This document shows, piece after piece, positions 14,857 to 23,479 of a DNA stretch of 32,612 bases. The notes beneath the pieces are model-generated. The model did not search any database. It was not told where the DNA came from and was given only the letters and a program-made list of their open reading frames with translations. Made by a program: the position numbers and the translations under genes. Position 1 is the first letter of the stretch; every line of letters begins with the position of its first letter. Origin of the DNA: Streptomyces antimicrobicus (GTDB taxonomy: Bacteria; Actinomycetota; Actinomycetes; Streptomycetales; Streptomycetaceae); the NCBI RefSeq assembly GCF_020532625.1, contig NZ_JAJAUY010000067.1, positions 1 to 32,612 of the forward strand. Direction: 5' to 3'.

Positions 14857-15987
14857 TCACATGTGCGGCGTCAGGAACCGGCGCAGGGCTTCCTCGTAGC
14901 GCGCGGGGTCGGCGTTCCACATCGCCCCGTGCGGCGCCTCGTGGACGGTGTGGAAGGTGACGAGGTCGGGCCGGGCCTCGGCCAGCGCGCGGGAGGGGCC
15001 CCAGGGCGCCAGGGTGTCGTCGGGGCCGTGGAACAGCAGGACCGGGACCCGCAAGGAGGCAGGGTCGGCGGCCGGGGCGCGGTGGTCGGCGCGCAGCCCG
15101 GCGCGGCTCTCGGCGGCCTTGACCGCGAGCGGCAGCAGCGGGGCCGGGGTGCCGCGGGCGGCGGCGAGGGCGCGCAAGGTGGTGTGCCAGTCGAGCACCG
15201 GCGAGTCCAGGACCAGGGCGCTGATCCGGTCGGCGAGCGCCGACCGCTCGGCGGCGCGCAGCGCCATGGCCGCGCCGGTGGACCAGCCGTGCAGCACGAT
15301 CCGCCGGGCGCCGAAGCGCAGGGCGTAGCGCAGGGCGGCGTCCACGTCGCGCCACTCGGACTCACCGAGGTGGCCGAGGCCGTCCGGGGAGGCGGGGGCG
15401 CCCCGGTCGCCGCGGTAGCCGAGGTCGAGGACGGGCAGCTGGTGGCGGTGCAGGAAGGGCATGACCACCATCGGGTGCTCCCGGGTGGTGCCGAGGCCGT
15501 GCACGGTGATCACCCAGGTGGCGCGGGCGGCGGGTACGAACCAGGCGGGCAGCGGCCCGAGCTCGCCGGGGACGTCCACGTCGGCGTGGTCGAGCCCGAG
15601 GGCGCCGCGCGGGTCGCCGGCGTGGACCTGCGGGGTGAGGTGGACCCGGGTGCCCGGTTCCAGGCTTCCGTGGGTGACGGCGAGCAGCCGCCGCACCACG
15701 GTGTCGGGGGCCTGCGCGGCGTCGGGCAGGACGGGGCCGACCACCGCGTGGACGCCCGGGGCGTGGAGGCCGTACGTACCGGGACGCAAGGCGGCCAGCG
15801 ACCGGGTGAGGGCGATCCGCCCGCCGGCCGCGGAGTGGACGACGAGCTCGGGCTCGCCGGGCAGCGGGTGCCCGGGCCGGGGCCGCAGCGCGGTGTCGGC
15901 GGCGTACCGGCCGGCCGCGACGGCGGCGGCGCCGGCTCCGATCAGCGTGGTGGTGACGGCCGCTGCCGTCGCTGTAGCGGTGCGCAC
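14857..15987 (-). CDS. Alpha/beta-fold hydrolase, membrane-anchored or secreted
   Basis: A 376-residue protein with a hydrophobic N-terminal segment (about residues 2-28, ATATAAAVTTTLIGAGAAAV) that may be a signal anchor, an N-terminal beta-rich region, and a serine-hydrolase domain. The nucleophile motif is HGWSTGAA (Ser236), the oxyanion region ITVHGLG, the likely acid FHGPDDTLAP (Asp), and the His in EAPHGAMW. The fold suits an esterase, peptidase or acyltransferase; the substrate is unknown. GTG at 15985-15987 (VRTATAT) places the hydrophobic segment at the extreme N-terminus. Only a modest GGA precedes it. The gene is divergent from pitH2 across a 350-bp region containing the PHO box, which lies nearer to pitH2. 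Confidence 0.85.
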   Translation of the reverse strand: MRTATATAAAVTTTLIGAGAAAVAAGRYAADTALRPRPGHPLPGEPELVVHSAAGGRIALTRSLAALRPGTYGLHAPGVHAVVGPVLPDAAQAPDTVVRRLLAVTHGSLEPGTRVHLTPQVHAGDPRGALGLDHADVDVPGELGPLPAWFVPAARATWVITVHGLGTTREHPMVVMPFLHRHQLPVLDLGYRGDRGAPASPDGLGHLGESEWRDVDAALRYALRFGARRIVLHGWSTGAAMALRAAERSALADRISALVLDSPVLDWHTTLRALAAARGTPAPLLPLAVKAAESRAGLRADHRAPAADPASLRVPVLLFHGPDDTLAPWGPSRALAEARPDLVTFHTVHEAPHGAMWNADPARYEEALRRFLTPHM

Positions 15988-16268
15988 CGTTCCAGTCTCG
16001 GACGGTGGCGCCGCCGCGGCCAGCGCAAGGGCGGACAGGGAGTGGACGGGCGGTGGACGCAGCGTGGGGACGACGGCGGGCGGGGATTCCGCTTCGCGTG
16101 ACAAGAGTCTCGCGCGGCGCACTTGCGGCGGGCCCTGAGGCCCCTTCGGGTGTCGCGCCGGGACCCTTCCAGGCCCCGTCTGACGTGCGCAAATGGAGAT
16201 AACTGCGACAGAATCGGGACCAGTGGCCCGAACTCGCCCCCGCACGGGACACCGCCGGTCCTGCTCCA
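15988..16268. other. Intergenic region between hydrolase and pitH2
   Basis: No gene is supported. The long minus-strand frame continuing the hydrolase upstream to 16245 lacks a good start. An A/T-richer patch at 16188-16215 may hold the hydrolase promoter on the minus strand, but no clear hexamers were identified. Confidence 0.5.
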
Positions 16269-16301
16269 GTTCACTTTCCGTTCACTCAGGTTGCCTACGT
16301 T
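16258..16301 (+). promoter_or_regulatory. PHO box (PhoP-binding direct repeats) upstream of pitH2
   Basis: Two perfect GTTCACT units at 16269-16275 and 16280-16286 are spaced by the 11-bp period of Streptomyces PhoP direct-repeat units (consensus GTTCACC plus four bases). Degenerate units follow the same period at 16258 (GTCCTGC) and 16291 (TTGCCTA). TACGTT at 16296-16301 could be the -10. The site lies 37-80 bp upstream of the pitH2 start, so PhoP control by phosphate supply is expected. Confidence 0.88.
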
Positions 16302-16337
16302 CGCCGGACCACTGACGCCAAACAGAAGCCTGGGTAA

Positions 16338-17600
<1,263 letters not shown>

Positions 17601-17629
17601 CCGGCGCACACGACAGAGGATTCAGCAGT

Positions 17630-17851
17630 ATGAAGATCGACTGGGCAGCTCTGGGCACCGTCTTCGGTGTCAGCCTCTCCGCCACCGTCGCCCTCGTGAC
17701 GCTGTTCGTCCTGGGCATCGTCGGCCTCTCCAAGCACGAGGCCGCCACGTCCCGGGGCGGCACCGCCACCCTGGCCCGCAGCGGCGCCTACGCCTGCTTC
17801 GCCGTGTGCGCGGCGGCGGTCGCGTACGGGATCTACCTGATCGTCGCCTGA
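17630..17851 (+). CDS. Small membrane protein downstream of pitH2, 73 aa
   Basis: Two hydrophobic helices (about residues 9-33, VFGVSLSATVALVTLFVLGIV, and about 51-72, AYACFAVCAAAVAYGIYLIV) are joined by a short polar loop, KHEAATSRGG. ATG 17630 is preceded by GAGGA at 9 nt. It lies 29 nt after pitH2 and before a strong terminator, so it probably belongs to the same transcript and may be an accessory subunit of the phosphate transporter. I do not recognise a named family. Confidence 0.8.
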   Translation: MKIDWAALGTVFGVSLSATVALVTLFVLGIVGLSKHEAATSRGGTATLARSGAYACFAVCAAAVAYGIYLIVA

Positions 17852-17865
17852 CGGTCCCCCGACGG

Positions 17866-17896
17866 AACTCCCCATGGGCCCCGCCCGTGGGGAGTT
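17866..17896 (+). terminator. Terminator of the pitH2 operon
   Basis: AACTCCCCA (17866-17874) and TGGGGAGTT (17888-17896) form a perfect 9-bp stem that extends inward through GGGC/GCCC to a 3-nt loop. CTTCGTTT follows. Confidence 0.85.
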
Positions 17897-17922
17897 CTTC
17901 GTTTGGCCAGGTCAACGGCAAG

Positions 17923-17952
17923 TTGACGGGCGTTCGCGGGCCGTGGTGGACT
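17923..17952 (+). promoter_or_regulatory. Putative promoter of the cobalamin operon
   Basis: TTGACG (17923-17928) and TGGACT (17947-17952) are separated by 18 bp and lie immediately before the riboswitch aptamer, where its transcript would have to start. GTCAAC/GTTGAC (17911-17916/17922-17927) form a small dyad over the -35. Confidence 0.5.
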
Positions 17953-17965
17953 GCCCGGGCCAACT

Positions 17966-18066
17966 CGGCGGCAGGAGAGGAAGTCCGGTGCGAATCCGGC
18001 GCGGTCCCGCCACTGTCACCGGCGGGTACGTCACGTACCCCCGGGAGCCAGGAACTCTCGCCGCCG
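17966..18066 (+). ncRNA. Cobalamin (AdoCbl) riboswitch
   Basis: Conserved elements occur in the correct order: GGAAGTCCGGTGCGAATCCG (17979-17998), CGGTCCCGCCACTGT (18001-18015) and the B12 box GGGAGCCAGGAACTC (18043-18057). The closing helix P1 can form perfectly between CGGCGGC (17966-17972) and GCCGCCG (18060-18066). These match the cobalamin riboswitch family, which reduces expression when adenosylcobalamin is bound. It lies 49 nt upstream of cobD, so it should govern the whole cobD-cobQ-chelatase-cobO-cobB operon. The expression platform lies in 18067-18115, where a Shine-Dalgarno-like GAGGA (18098-18102) could be sequestered. Confidence 0.95.
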
Positions 18067-18115
18067 GTCACGTCGAACCAGGGCGCGGACCCTGAGTGAG
18101 GACATACCTGCGACC

Positions 18116-19120
18116 ATGCGTGCCGATCGCGTCTTCGCGTACGGCGCCGCGGCGGGCCTGATCGGCGACCGGATCCTCGGGGATCCGCGCCGGGGGCACC
18201 CCGTGGCAGCCTTCGGACGAGCCGCCGCCGCCGTCGAACGCGCCCTGTGGCGCGACGACCGCGCCCGCGGCGCCCTGCACACCGCCGTCTGCGTCTCGGG
18301 CGCGGTGGCCGTCGGCGTCCTGGCCGACCGTGCCGCCCGGGCCCTGCCCGCACCCGTCCGAACCGCCGCCCGGGTGGCCCTGACCGCGGCCGCGACCTGG
18401 GCCGTCGTCGGCGGGACCTCCCTGGGCCGCGAGGCCCGTGCCATCGGCGGGGCGCTGGCCGCCGGGGACACCGAGGTGGCCCGGGAGCGGCTGCCGCACC
18501 TGTGCGGCCGCGACCCGCACGCCCTGGACGACCGGCAGATCGCCCGGGCGGTGGTGGAGTCCGTCGCCGAGAACACCTCCGACGCGGTCGTCGGCGCCCT
18601 GGTGTGGGGGGCCGTGGCCGGGGTGCCGGGGCTGCTGGCGTTCCGCGCGGTGAACACCCTGGACGCCATGGTGGGCCACAAGTCGCCCCGCCACCTGCGC
18701 TACGGCTGGGCCTCCGCCCGCCTCGACGACCTGGCGGGCTGGCCCGGCGCGCGGCTGACCGCCCTGGCCGCGGTGCTGGCCGGACCCGACCCGCGCGGCG
18801 CCGTCCGGGCGTGGCGGGCGGACGCCGCCGCACACCCGAGCCCCAACGCCGGCCCGGTGGAGGCAGCGTTCGCCGGTGCCCTCGGGGTGCGGCTGGGCGG
18901 CACGCTGGCGTACGGCGGCCGGGTCGAGCACCGCGCCGTGCTCAACGGCGACCAGGGGCGGCCGGTCGCGGTCGCCGACATCGAACGGGCGGTCCGGCTG
19001 TCCCGGCGGGTGACGTGGGTGGCGCTGGCCGCCTGCGTCGCGGGCCGCCTGGCGGCGGGACGGGCCTCGCAGGCGGCCCGGGTGCGCCGGGCCGCCCGGG
19101 CAGGGAGGGGACGCGGATGA
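18116..19120 (+). CDS. cobD: Adenosylcobinamide-phosphate synthase (CobD/CbiB)
   Basis: A 334-residue membrane protein of the CobD/CbiB family, which joins (R)-1-aminopropan-2-ol O-phosphate to adenosylcobyric acid. Family patterns include GDRILGDPRRGHPVAAFGR at the N-terminus, VESVAENTSDAVVGALVW and FRAVNTLDAMVGHKSPRH followed by YGWASARLDDL in the middle, and GRVEHRAVLNGD near the C-terminus. Several hydrophobic helices are present. Here cobD means the Pseudomonas denitrificans gene (Salmonella cbiB), not the Salmonella threonine-phosphate decarboxylase. ATG 18116 is the first start after the riboswitch. The stop overlaps the cobQ start by 4 nt (ATGA), indicating translational coupling. The CobC-type enzyme that would supply its aminopropanol-phosphate is encoded at 25687. 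Confidence 0.95.
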   Translation: MRADRVFAYGAAAGLIGDRILGDPRRGHPVAAFGRAAAAVERALWRDDRARGALHTAVCVSGAVAVGVLADRAARALPAPVRTAARVALTAAATWAVVGGTSLGREARAIGGALAAGDTEVARERLPHLCGRDPHALDDRQIARAVVESVAENTSDAVVGALVWGAVAGVPGLLAFRAVNTLDAMVGHKSPRHLRYGWASARLDDLAGWPGARLTALAAVLAGPDPRGAVRAWRADAAAHPSPNAGPVEAAFAGALGVRLGGTLAYGGRVEHRAVLNGDQGRPVAVADIERAVRLSRRVTWVALAACVAGRLAAGRASQAARVRRAARAGRGRG

Positions 19121-20745
19121 GCGCGACGAAGCGCGGTGGCGGTCTGCTGGTCGCCGGTACGACCTCGGACGCCGGCAAGAGCGTGGTCACGGCGGGGATC
19201 TGCCGCTGGCTGGTGCGCCGGGGCGTGAAGGTGGCCCCGTTCAAGGCGCAGAACATGTCCTTGAACTCCTTCGTCACCCGCGAGGGGGCCGAGATCGGCC
19301 GGGCCCAGGCCATGCAGGCGCAGGCCGCCCGCGTCGAGCCGACCGCCCTGATGAACCCGGTGCTGCTCAAGCCCGGCAGCGACCGCAGCAGCCAGGTGGT
19401 GCTGCTGGGCAAGCCGGTGGGCGAGATGAGCGCCCGCGGCTACCACGGCGGCCGGCAGGAGCAGCTGCTCGGCGTGGTCACGGACTGCCTGGAGCAGCTG
19501 CGGGGCACGTATGACGCCGTGATCTGCGAGGGGGCGGGCAGTCCGGCCGAGATCAACCTGCGCCGGACCGACATCGTGAACATGGGCATCGCGCGGGCCG
19601 CGCGGTTCCCGGTGGTCGTCGTCGGCGACATCGACCGGGGCGGGGTCTTCGCGTCCTTCTTCGGCACCACGGCCCTGCTGGCGCCCGAGGACCAGGGCCT
19701 GGTCGCCGGCTACCTGGTCAACAAGTTCCGCGGCGACGTCTCCCTGCTGGAGCCGGGCCTCGACATGCTCCGCGACCTGACGGGCCGCCCCACGTACGGC
19801 GTGCTGCCGTACCGGCACGGGCTGGGCATCGACGAGGAGGACGGGCTGCGCGTGTCGCTGCGCGGCGCCGTACGCGAGTCGGTGGTGGCCCCGCCGGTGG
19901 GCGAGGACGTGCTGCGGGTCGCCGTCTGCGCGGTGCCGCTGATGTCGAACTTCACCGATGTGGACGCGCTGGCCGCCGAGCCGGGCGTGGTCGTGCGGTT
20001 CGTGGACCGCGCCGAGGAGCTGGTCGACGCCGACCTGGTCGTCGTCCCCGGCACCCGCGGCACCGTACGGGCGCTGGAGTGGCTGCGCGAGCGCGGACTG
20101 GCGGACGCGCTGGCCCGGCGCGCGGCGGAGGGCCGGCCGGTGCTGGGCATCTGCGGCGGTTTCCAGGCGCTGGGCGAGCGCATCGAGGACGAGGTGGAGT
20201 CCCGGGCGGGCGTGGTGGACGGTCTCGGGCTGCTGCCCGTACGGGTGCGCTTCGCGCGGGAGAAGACCCTGGCCCGGCCCGCCGGTTCGGCGTTGGGCGA
20301 GCCGGTCACCGGGTACGAGATCCACCACGGCGTGGCCGAGGTGCTGGGCGGGGAGCCGTTCCTCGACGGGTGCCGGGTGGGCTCGGTGTGGGGGACGCAC
20401 TGGCACGGCTCGCTGGAGTCCGACGGCTTCCGCCGGGCCTTCCTGCGGGAGGTCGCCGCGGCCGCCGGGCGCCGCTTCGTCCCGGCTCCCGACACCTCGT
20501 TCGGCGCGCTGCGCGAGGAGCAGCTGGACCTGCTGGGCGACCTGATCGAGGAGCACGCCGACACCGGCGCCCTCATGCGGCTGATCGAGGACGGCGCTCC
20601 GGCCGGGCTGCCGTTCCTGCCGCCGGGCGCGCCCGCGTTCCCCCCGACCGCCACGACCGCCACGACCGAGCCGACCGCCACGACCGAGCCGACCGAGCCG
20701 ACCACCACCACCGCCACCAGCGCTGCCGCCGGAGGAGCCCGATGA
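19117..20745 (+). CDS. cobQ: Cobyric acid synthase (CobQ/CbiP)
   Basis: A 542-residue glutamine amidotransferase that amidates the b, d, e and g side chains of adenosylcobyrinic acid a,c-diamide using ATP and glutamine. The N-terminal ATPase domain has GTTSDAGKSVVTAGICRW at about residue 14 and FKAQNMSLNS. The C-terminal amidotransferase domain has the nucleophile GICGGFQ (Cys346) and HWHGSLE (His430). Normal length is about 490-510 residues; here an extra Thr-rich C-terminal tail (from about residue 508: repeated ATTEPT and TTTAT) accounts for the excess. ATG 19117 overlaps the cobD stop, and GGGAGGGG lies upstream. The 3' end overlaps the chelatase gene by 4 nt. Confidence 0.96.
   Translation: MSATKRGGGLLVAGTTSDAGKSVVTAGICRWLVRRGVKVAPFKAQNMSLNSFVTREGAEIGRAQAMQAQAARVEPTALMNPVLLKPGSDRSSQVVLLGKPVGEMSARGYHGGRQEQLLGVVTDCLEQLRGTYDAVICEGAGSPAEINLRRTDIVNMGIARAARFPVVVVGDIDRGGVFASFFGTTALLAPEDQGLVAGYLVNKFRGDVSLLEPGLDMLRDLTGRPTYGVLPYRHGLGIDEEDGLRVSLRGAVRESVVAPPVGEDVLRVAVCAVPLMSNFTDVDALAAEPGVVVRFVDRAEELVDADLVVVPGTRGTVRALEWLRERGLADALARRAAEGRPVLGICGGFQALGERIEDEVESRAGVVDGLGLLPVRVRFAREKTLARPAGSALGEPVTGYEIHHGVAEVLGGEPFLDGCRVGSVWGTHWHGSLESDGFRRAFLREVAAAAGRRFVPAPDTSFGALREEQLDLLGDLIEEHADTGALMRLIEDGAPAGLPFLPPGAPAFPPTATTATTEPTATTEPTEPTTTTATSAAAGGAR
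20646..20722 (+). repeat. Simple tandem repeats encoding the Thr-rich tail of CobQ
   Basis: Short units built of CCACGACCG and GAGCCGACCG alternate over about 75 bp, encoding TATTATTEPTATTEPTEPTT-like sequence at the CobQ C-terminus. This pattern suggests slippage expansion. Confidence 0.75.
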
Positions 20746-22880
20746 GCACCCCGTACCCCTTCACCGCGGTCGTCGGACAGACCGACCTCCGGCTGGCGCT
20801 GCTGCTGAACGCCGTCAGCCCGGCGGTCGGCGGAGTGCTGGTGCGCGGCGAGAAGGGCACCGCCAAGTCCACCGCCGTGCGCGCGCTGACCGCGCTGCTG
20901 CCCCAGGTGGACGTCGTCCCCGGCTGCCGGTTCTCCTGCGCGCCCGCCGCGCCGGACCCCGGCTGCCCGGACGGGCCGCACGAGGCCGGGACGGCAGCCG
21001 AGCGCCCCGCGCGGATGGTGGAGCTGCCCGTCGGCGCCTCCGAGGACCGGCTCGTCGGCGCCCTGGACATCGAACGGGCCCTGGCGGAGGGCGTGAAGGC
21101 CTTCGAGCCGGGCCTGCTCGCGGACGCCCACCGCGGCATCCTCTACGTCGACGAGGTCAACCTGCTGCACGACCACCTGGTCGACGTGCTGCTCGACGCC
21201 GCCGCGATGGGCGCCTCGTACGTCGAGCGCGAGGGGGTCTCCGTACGGCACGCGGCCCGGTTCCTGCTGGTCGGCACCATGAACCCGGAGGAGGGCGAGC
21301 TGCGTCCGCAGCTGCTCGACCGGTTCGGCCTGACCGTCGAGGTGGCCGCCTCGCGCGAGCCGGAGCAGCGCGTCGAGGTGGTGCGCCGACGGCTCGCCTA
21401 CGAGGACGACCCGGCCGCCTTCGCCACCCGCTGGGCCGCCGACGAGGCGGAGGTCCGCGAGCGCGTGGTGGCGGCCCGGGCGCTGCTGCCGCGGGTGGTC
21501 CTCGGCGACCGCGCGCTGCTGATGATCGCCGCGACCTGCGCCGGGTTCGAGGTGGACGGCATGCGGGCCGACATCGTGATGGCCCGGACCGCGACGGCCC
21601 TGGCCGCGTGGGCGGGGCGGACGGCGGTGCGCAAGGAGGACGTCCGGCAGGCGGCCCTGCTGGCACTCCCCCACCGGCGGCGGCGCAACCCGTTCGACGC
21701 GCCCGGCCTGGACGAGGACCGGCTCGACGAGATCCTCGACCGGTTCGAGGACGACGAGCCGGAGCCCGAGCCCGAGCCCGACCCGGACCCGGAGCCGCAG
21801 GGCCCGGACGACGGCGGCGACGGCCCGGACGGCGGCGGCCCCGACGGCGGCGGTACGCCGGAGGGGAACGGCCCGGAGGACACCGCCGAGGAGCCCCCGG
21901 CGCCCGAGGCGGCACCGGAGGCGGAGCCGGAGCGCCACCCGGAGCGCGAGCCGGAGCCGGCCCGGGGCGAGGCCCCGCCCTCGCCCGAGTCGGCGGGCCC
22001 GCAGGAGGGCCCGCTCCAGGCGGCCGTGCCGGCGGCGGATCCGTTCCGCACCCGGATGTTCAGCGTGCCCGGCCTCGGCGACGGCGCCGCCGGGCGCCGC
22101 TCCCGGGCCCGTACGGCGCACGGGCGGACCGTGGGCGCGCAGCGGCCGCGCGGGCAGCTGACCAAGCTGCACCTGGCCGCGACCGTGCACGCGGCCGCCC
22201 CGCACCAGCGGGCGCGCGGGCGCAGCGGGCCCGGGCTCGTCGTGCGCAAGGACGACCTGCGGCAGGCGAGCCGCGAGGGCCGCGAGGGCAACCTGGTGCT
22301 GTTCGTCGTGGACGCCTCCGGCTCCATGGCGGCCCGGCAGCGCATGGGCGCCGTCAAGGGCGCCGTGCTGTCCCTGCTGCTGGACGCCTACCAGCGGCGC
22401 GACAAGGTCGGGCTGATCACCTTCCGCGGCGCGGCCGCCGAGCTGGCGCTGCCGCCGACCTCGTCGGTGGACGCGGCCGCGGCCCGGATGGAGAAGCTGC
22501 CGACGGGCGGGCGCACCCCGCTCGCGGCCGGGCTGCTCAAGGCGCGCGAGGTGCTGCGCGTCGAGAAGCTGCGCGATCCCTCGCGCCGGCCGCTGCTGGT
22601 GGTCGTGACCGACGGCCGGGCCACCTCGGCCGGGGCCGTGGGCGGCGATCCGCGTGCCCTGGCGGCCCGTTCGGCGCGGCTGCTGCACGCCGAGGGCGTC
22701 GCCTCAGTGGTCGTGGACTGCGAGAGCGGCCACGTCCGGCTGGGTCTGGCCGCCGCGCTCGCCGCCGATCTGGGCGGGCCGGCGGTCACCCTCGACGGGC
22801 TGCGCGCCGACGCGTTGGCCGGGCTCGTGAAGAACGTCCGTACGTCCGTTTCCTCTCCCTCCCACAGGAAGGCCGCGTAA
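20742..22880 (+). CDS. Putative cobaltochelatase ATPase: ChlI-ChlD fusion (AAA+ plus VWA)
   Basis: A 712-residue fusion of the two ATPase-side subunits of class I metal chelatases. The N-terminal AAA+ domain has Walker A GEKGTAKST (about residues 36-44), the chelatase insert with MVELPVGASEDRLVGALDIE and GILYVDEVNLL as Walker B, and a sensor/arginine region. A Pro/Glu/Gly-rich acidic linker spans about residues 335-430 (EPEPEPEPDPDPEPQGP and Gly-rich repeats). The C-terminal VWA domain has an intact MIDAS motif, DASGS near residue 524, with the downstream Thr (TGGRT) and Asp (VVVTDGRA). In cobalamin pathways such a protein drives cobalt insertion by the large subunit CobN, and that subunit is not in this window. 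ATG 20742 overlaps the cobQ stop (ATGA), with GGAGGAG upstream. Magnesium chelation is unlikely in this context. Confidence 0.92.
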   Translation: MSTPYPFTAVVGQTDLRLALLLNAVSPAVGGVLVRGEKGTAKSTAVRALTALLPQVDVVPGCRFSCAPAAPDPGCPDGPHEAGTAAERPARMVELPVGASEDRLVGALDIERALAEGVKAFEPGLLADAHRGILYVDEVNLLHDHLVDVLLDAAAMGASYVEREGVSVRHAARFLLVGTMNPEEGELRPQLLDRFGLTVEVAASREPEQRVEVVRRRLAYEDDPAAFATRWAADEAEVRERVVAARALLPRVVLGDRALLMIAATCAGFEVDGMRADIVMARTATALAAWAGRTAVRKEDVRQAALLALPHRRRRNPFDAPGLDEDRLDEILDRFEDDEPEPEPEPDPDPEPQGPDDGGDGPDGGGPDGGGTPEGNGPEDTAEEPPAPEAAPEAEPERHPEREPEPARGEAPPSPESAGPQEGPLQAAVPAADPFRTRMFSVPGLGDGAAGRRSRARTAHGRTVGAQRPRGQLTKLHLAATVHAAAPHQRARGRSGPGLVVRKDDLRQASREGREGNLVLFVVDASGSMAARQRMGAVKGAVLSLLLDAYQRRDKVGLITFRGAAAELALPPTSSVDAAAARMEKLPTGGRTPLAAGLLKAREVLRVEKLRDPSRRPLLVVVTDGRATSAGAVGGDPRALAARSARLLHAEGVASVVVDCESGHVRLGLAAALAADLGGPAVTLDGLRADALAGLVKNVRTSVSSPSHRKAA

Positions 22881-23479
22881 TGCCCCAGGGACAGCCGTCC
22901 GTCATCCCCGACGACGGGCTCACCACCCGCCAGCGCCGCAACCGCCCGCTGGTCTTCGTCCACACCGGCCCCGGCAAGGGCAAGTCGACGGCGGCCTTCG
23001 GGCTCGCGCTGCGCGCCTGGAACCAGGGCTGGCCGATCGGGGTGTTCCAGTTCGTCAAGTCGGCGAAGTGGAAGGTCGGCGAGGAGAACGCGCTGAAGGT
23101 GCTCGGCGAGAGCGGCAAGGGCGGCAGCGTCGTCTGGCACAAGATGGGCGAGGGCTGGTCCTGGGTCCAGCGCGACGCCCAGCTCGACAACGAGCAGGCG
23201 GCCAAGGAGGGCTGGGAGCAGGTCAAGCGGGACCTGGTGGCCGAGACGCACAAGCTGTACGTGCTGGACGAGTTCGCGTACCCGTTGCACTGGGGCTGGA
23301 TCGACGTGGACGAGGTGATCGAGGTGCTGCGCGCCCGCCCCGGCAGCCAGCACGTGGTGATCACGGGCCGCAACGCGCCGGAGAAGCTGGTGGAGTTCGC
23401 GGACCTGGTCACCGAGATGACCAAGGTCAAGCACCCCATGGACACCGGCCAGAAGGGCCAGAAGGGCATCGAGTGGTGA
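22880..23479 (+). CDS. cobO: Cob(I)yrinic acid a,c-diamide adenosyltransferase
   Basis: A 199-residue CobO/CobA-type adenosyltransferase that moves the 5'-deoxyadenosyl group of ATP to reduced cobalt. The P-loop HTGPGKGKSTAAFGLALRAW is at about residue 27. Other family patterns are VFQFVKSAKWKVGEENAL, the Walker-B-like YVLDEFAYPLHWGWID, VVITGRNAPEKLVEFADLVTEM and the C-terminal KHPMDTGQKGQKGIEW. Its ATG shares its A with the TAA stop of the chelatase gene (1-nt overlap), and AGGAAGG lies 8 nt before it. The next gene overlaps by 4 nt. Expression is therefore coupled to the riboswitch-led operon. Confidence 0.96.
   Translation: MPQGQPSVIPDDGLTTRQRRNRPLVFVHTGPGKGKSTAAFGLALRAWNQGWPIGVFQFVKSAKWKVGEENALKVLGESGKGGSVVWHKMGEGWSWVQRDAQLDNEQAAKEGWEQVKRDLVAETHKLYVLDEFAYPLHWGWIDVDEVIEVLRARPGSQHVVITGRNAPEKLVEFADLVTEMTKVKHPMDTGQKGQKGIEW

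Noticed and set aside
20742..22880. Magnesium chelatase for chlorophyll synthesis
   Set aside because: The sequence is ChlI/ChlD-like, but it is embedded in a cobalamin-riboswitch operon and no bacteriochlorophyll genes are present, so cobalt chelation is the sensible reading.
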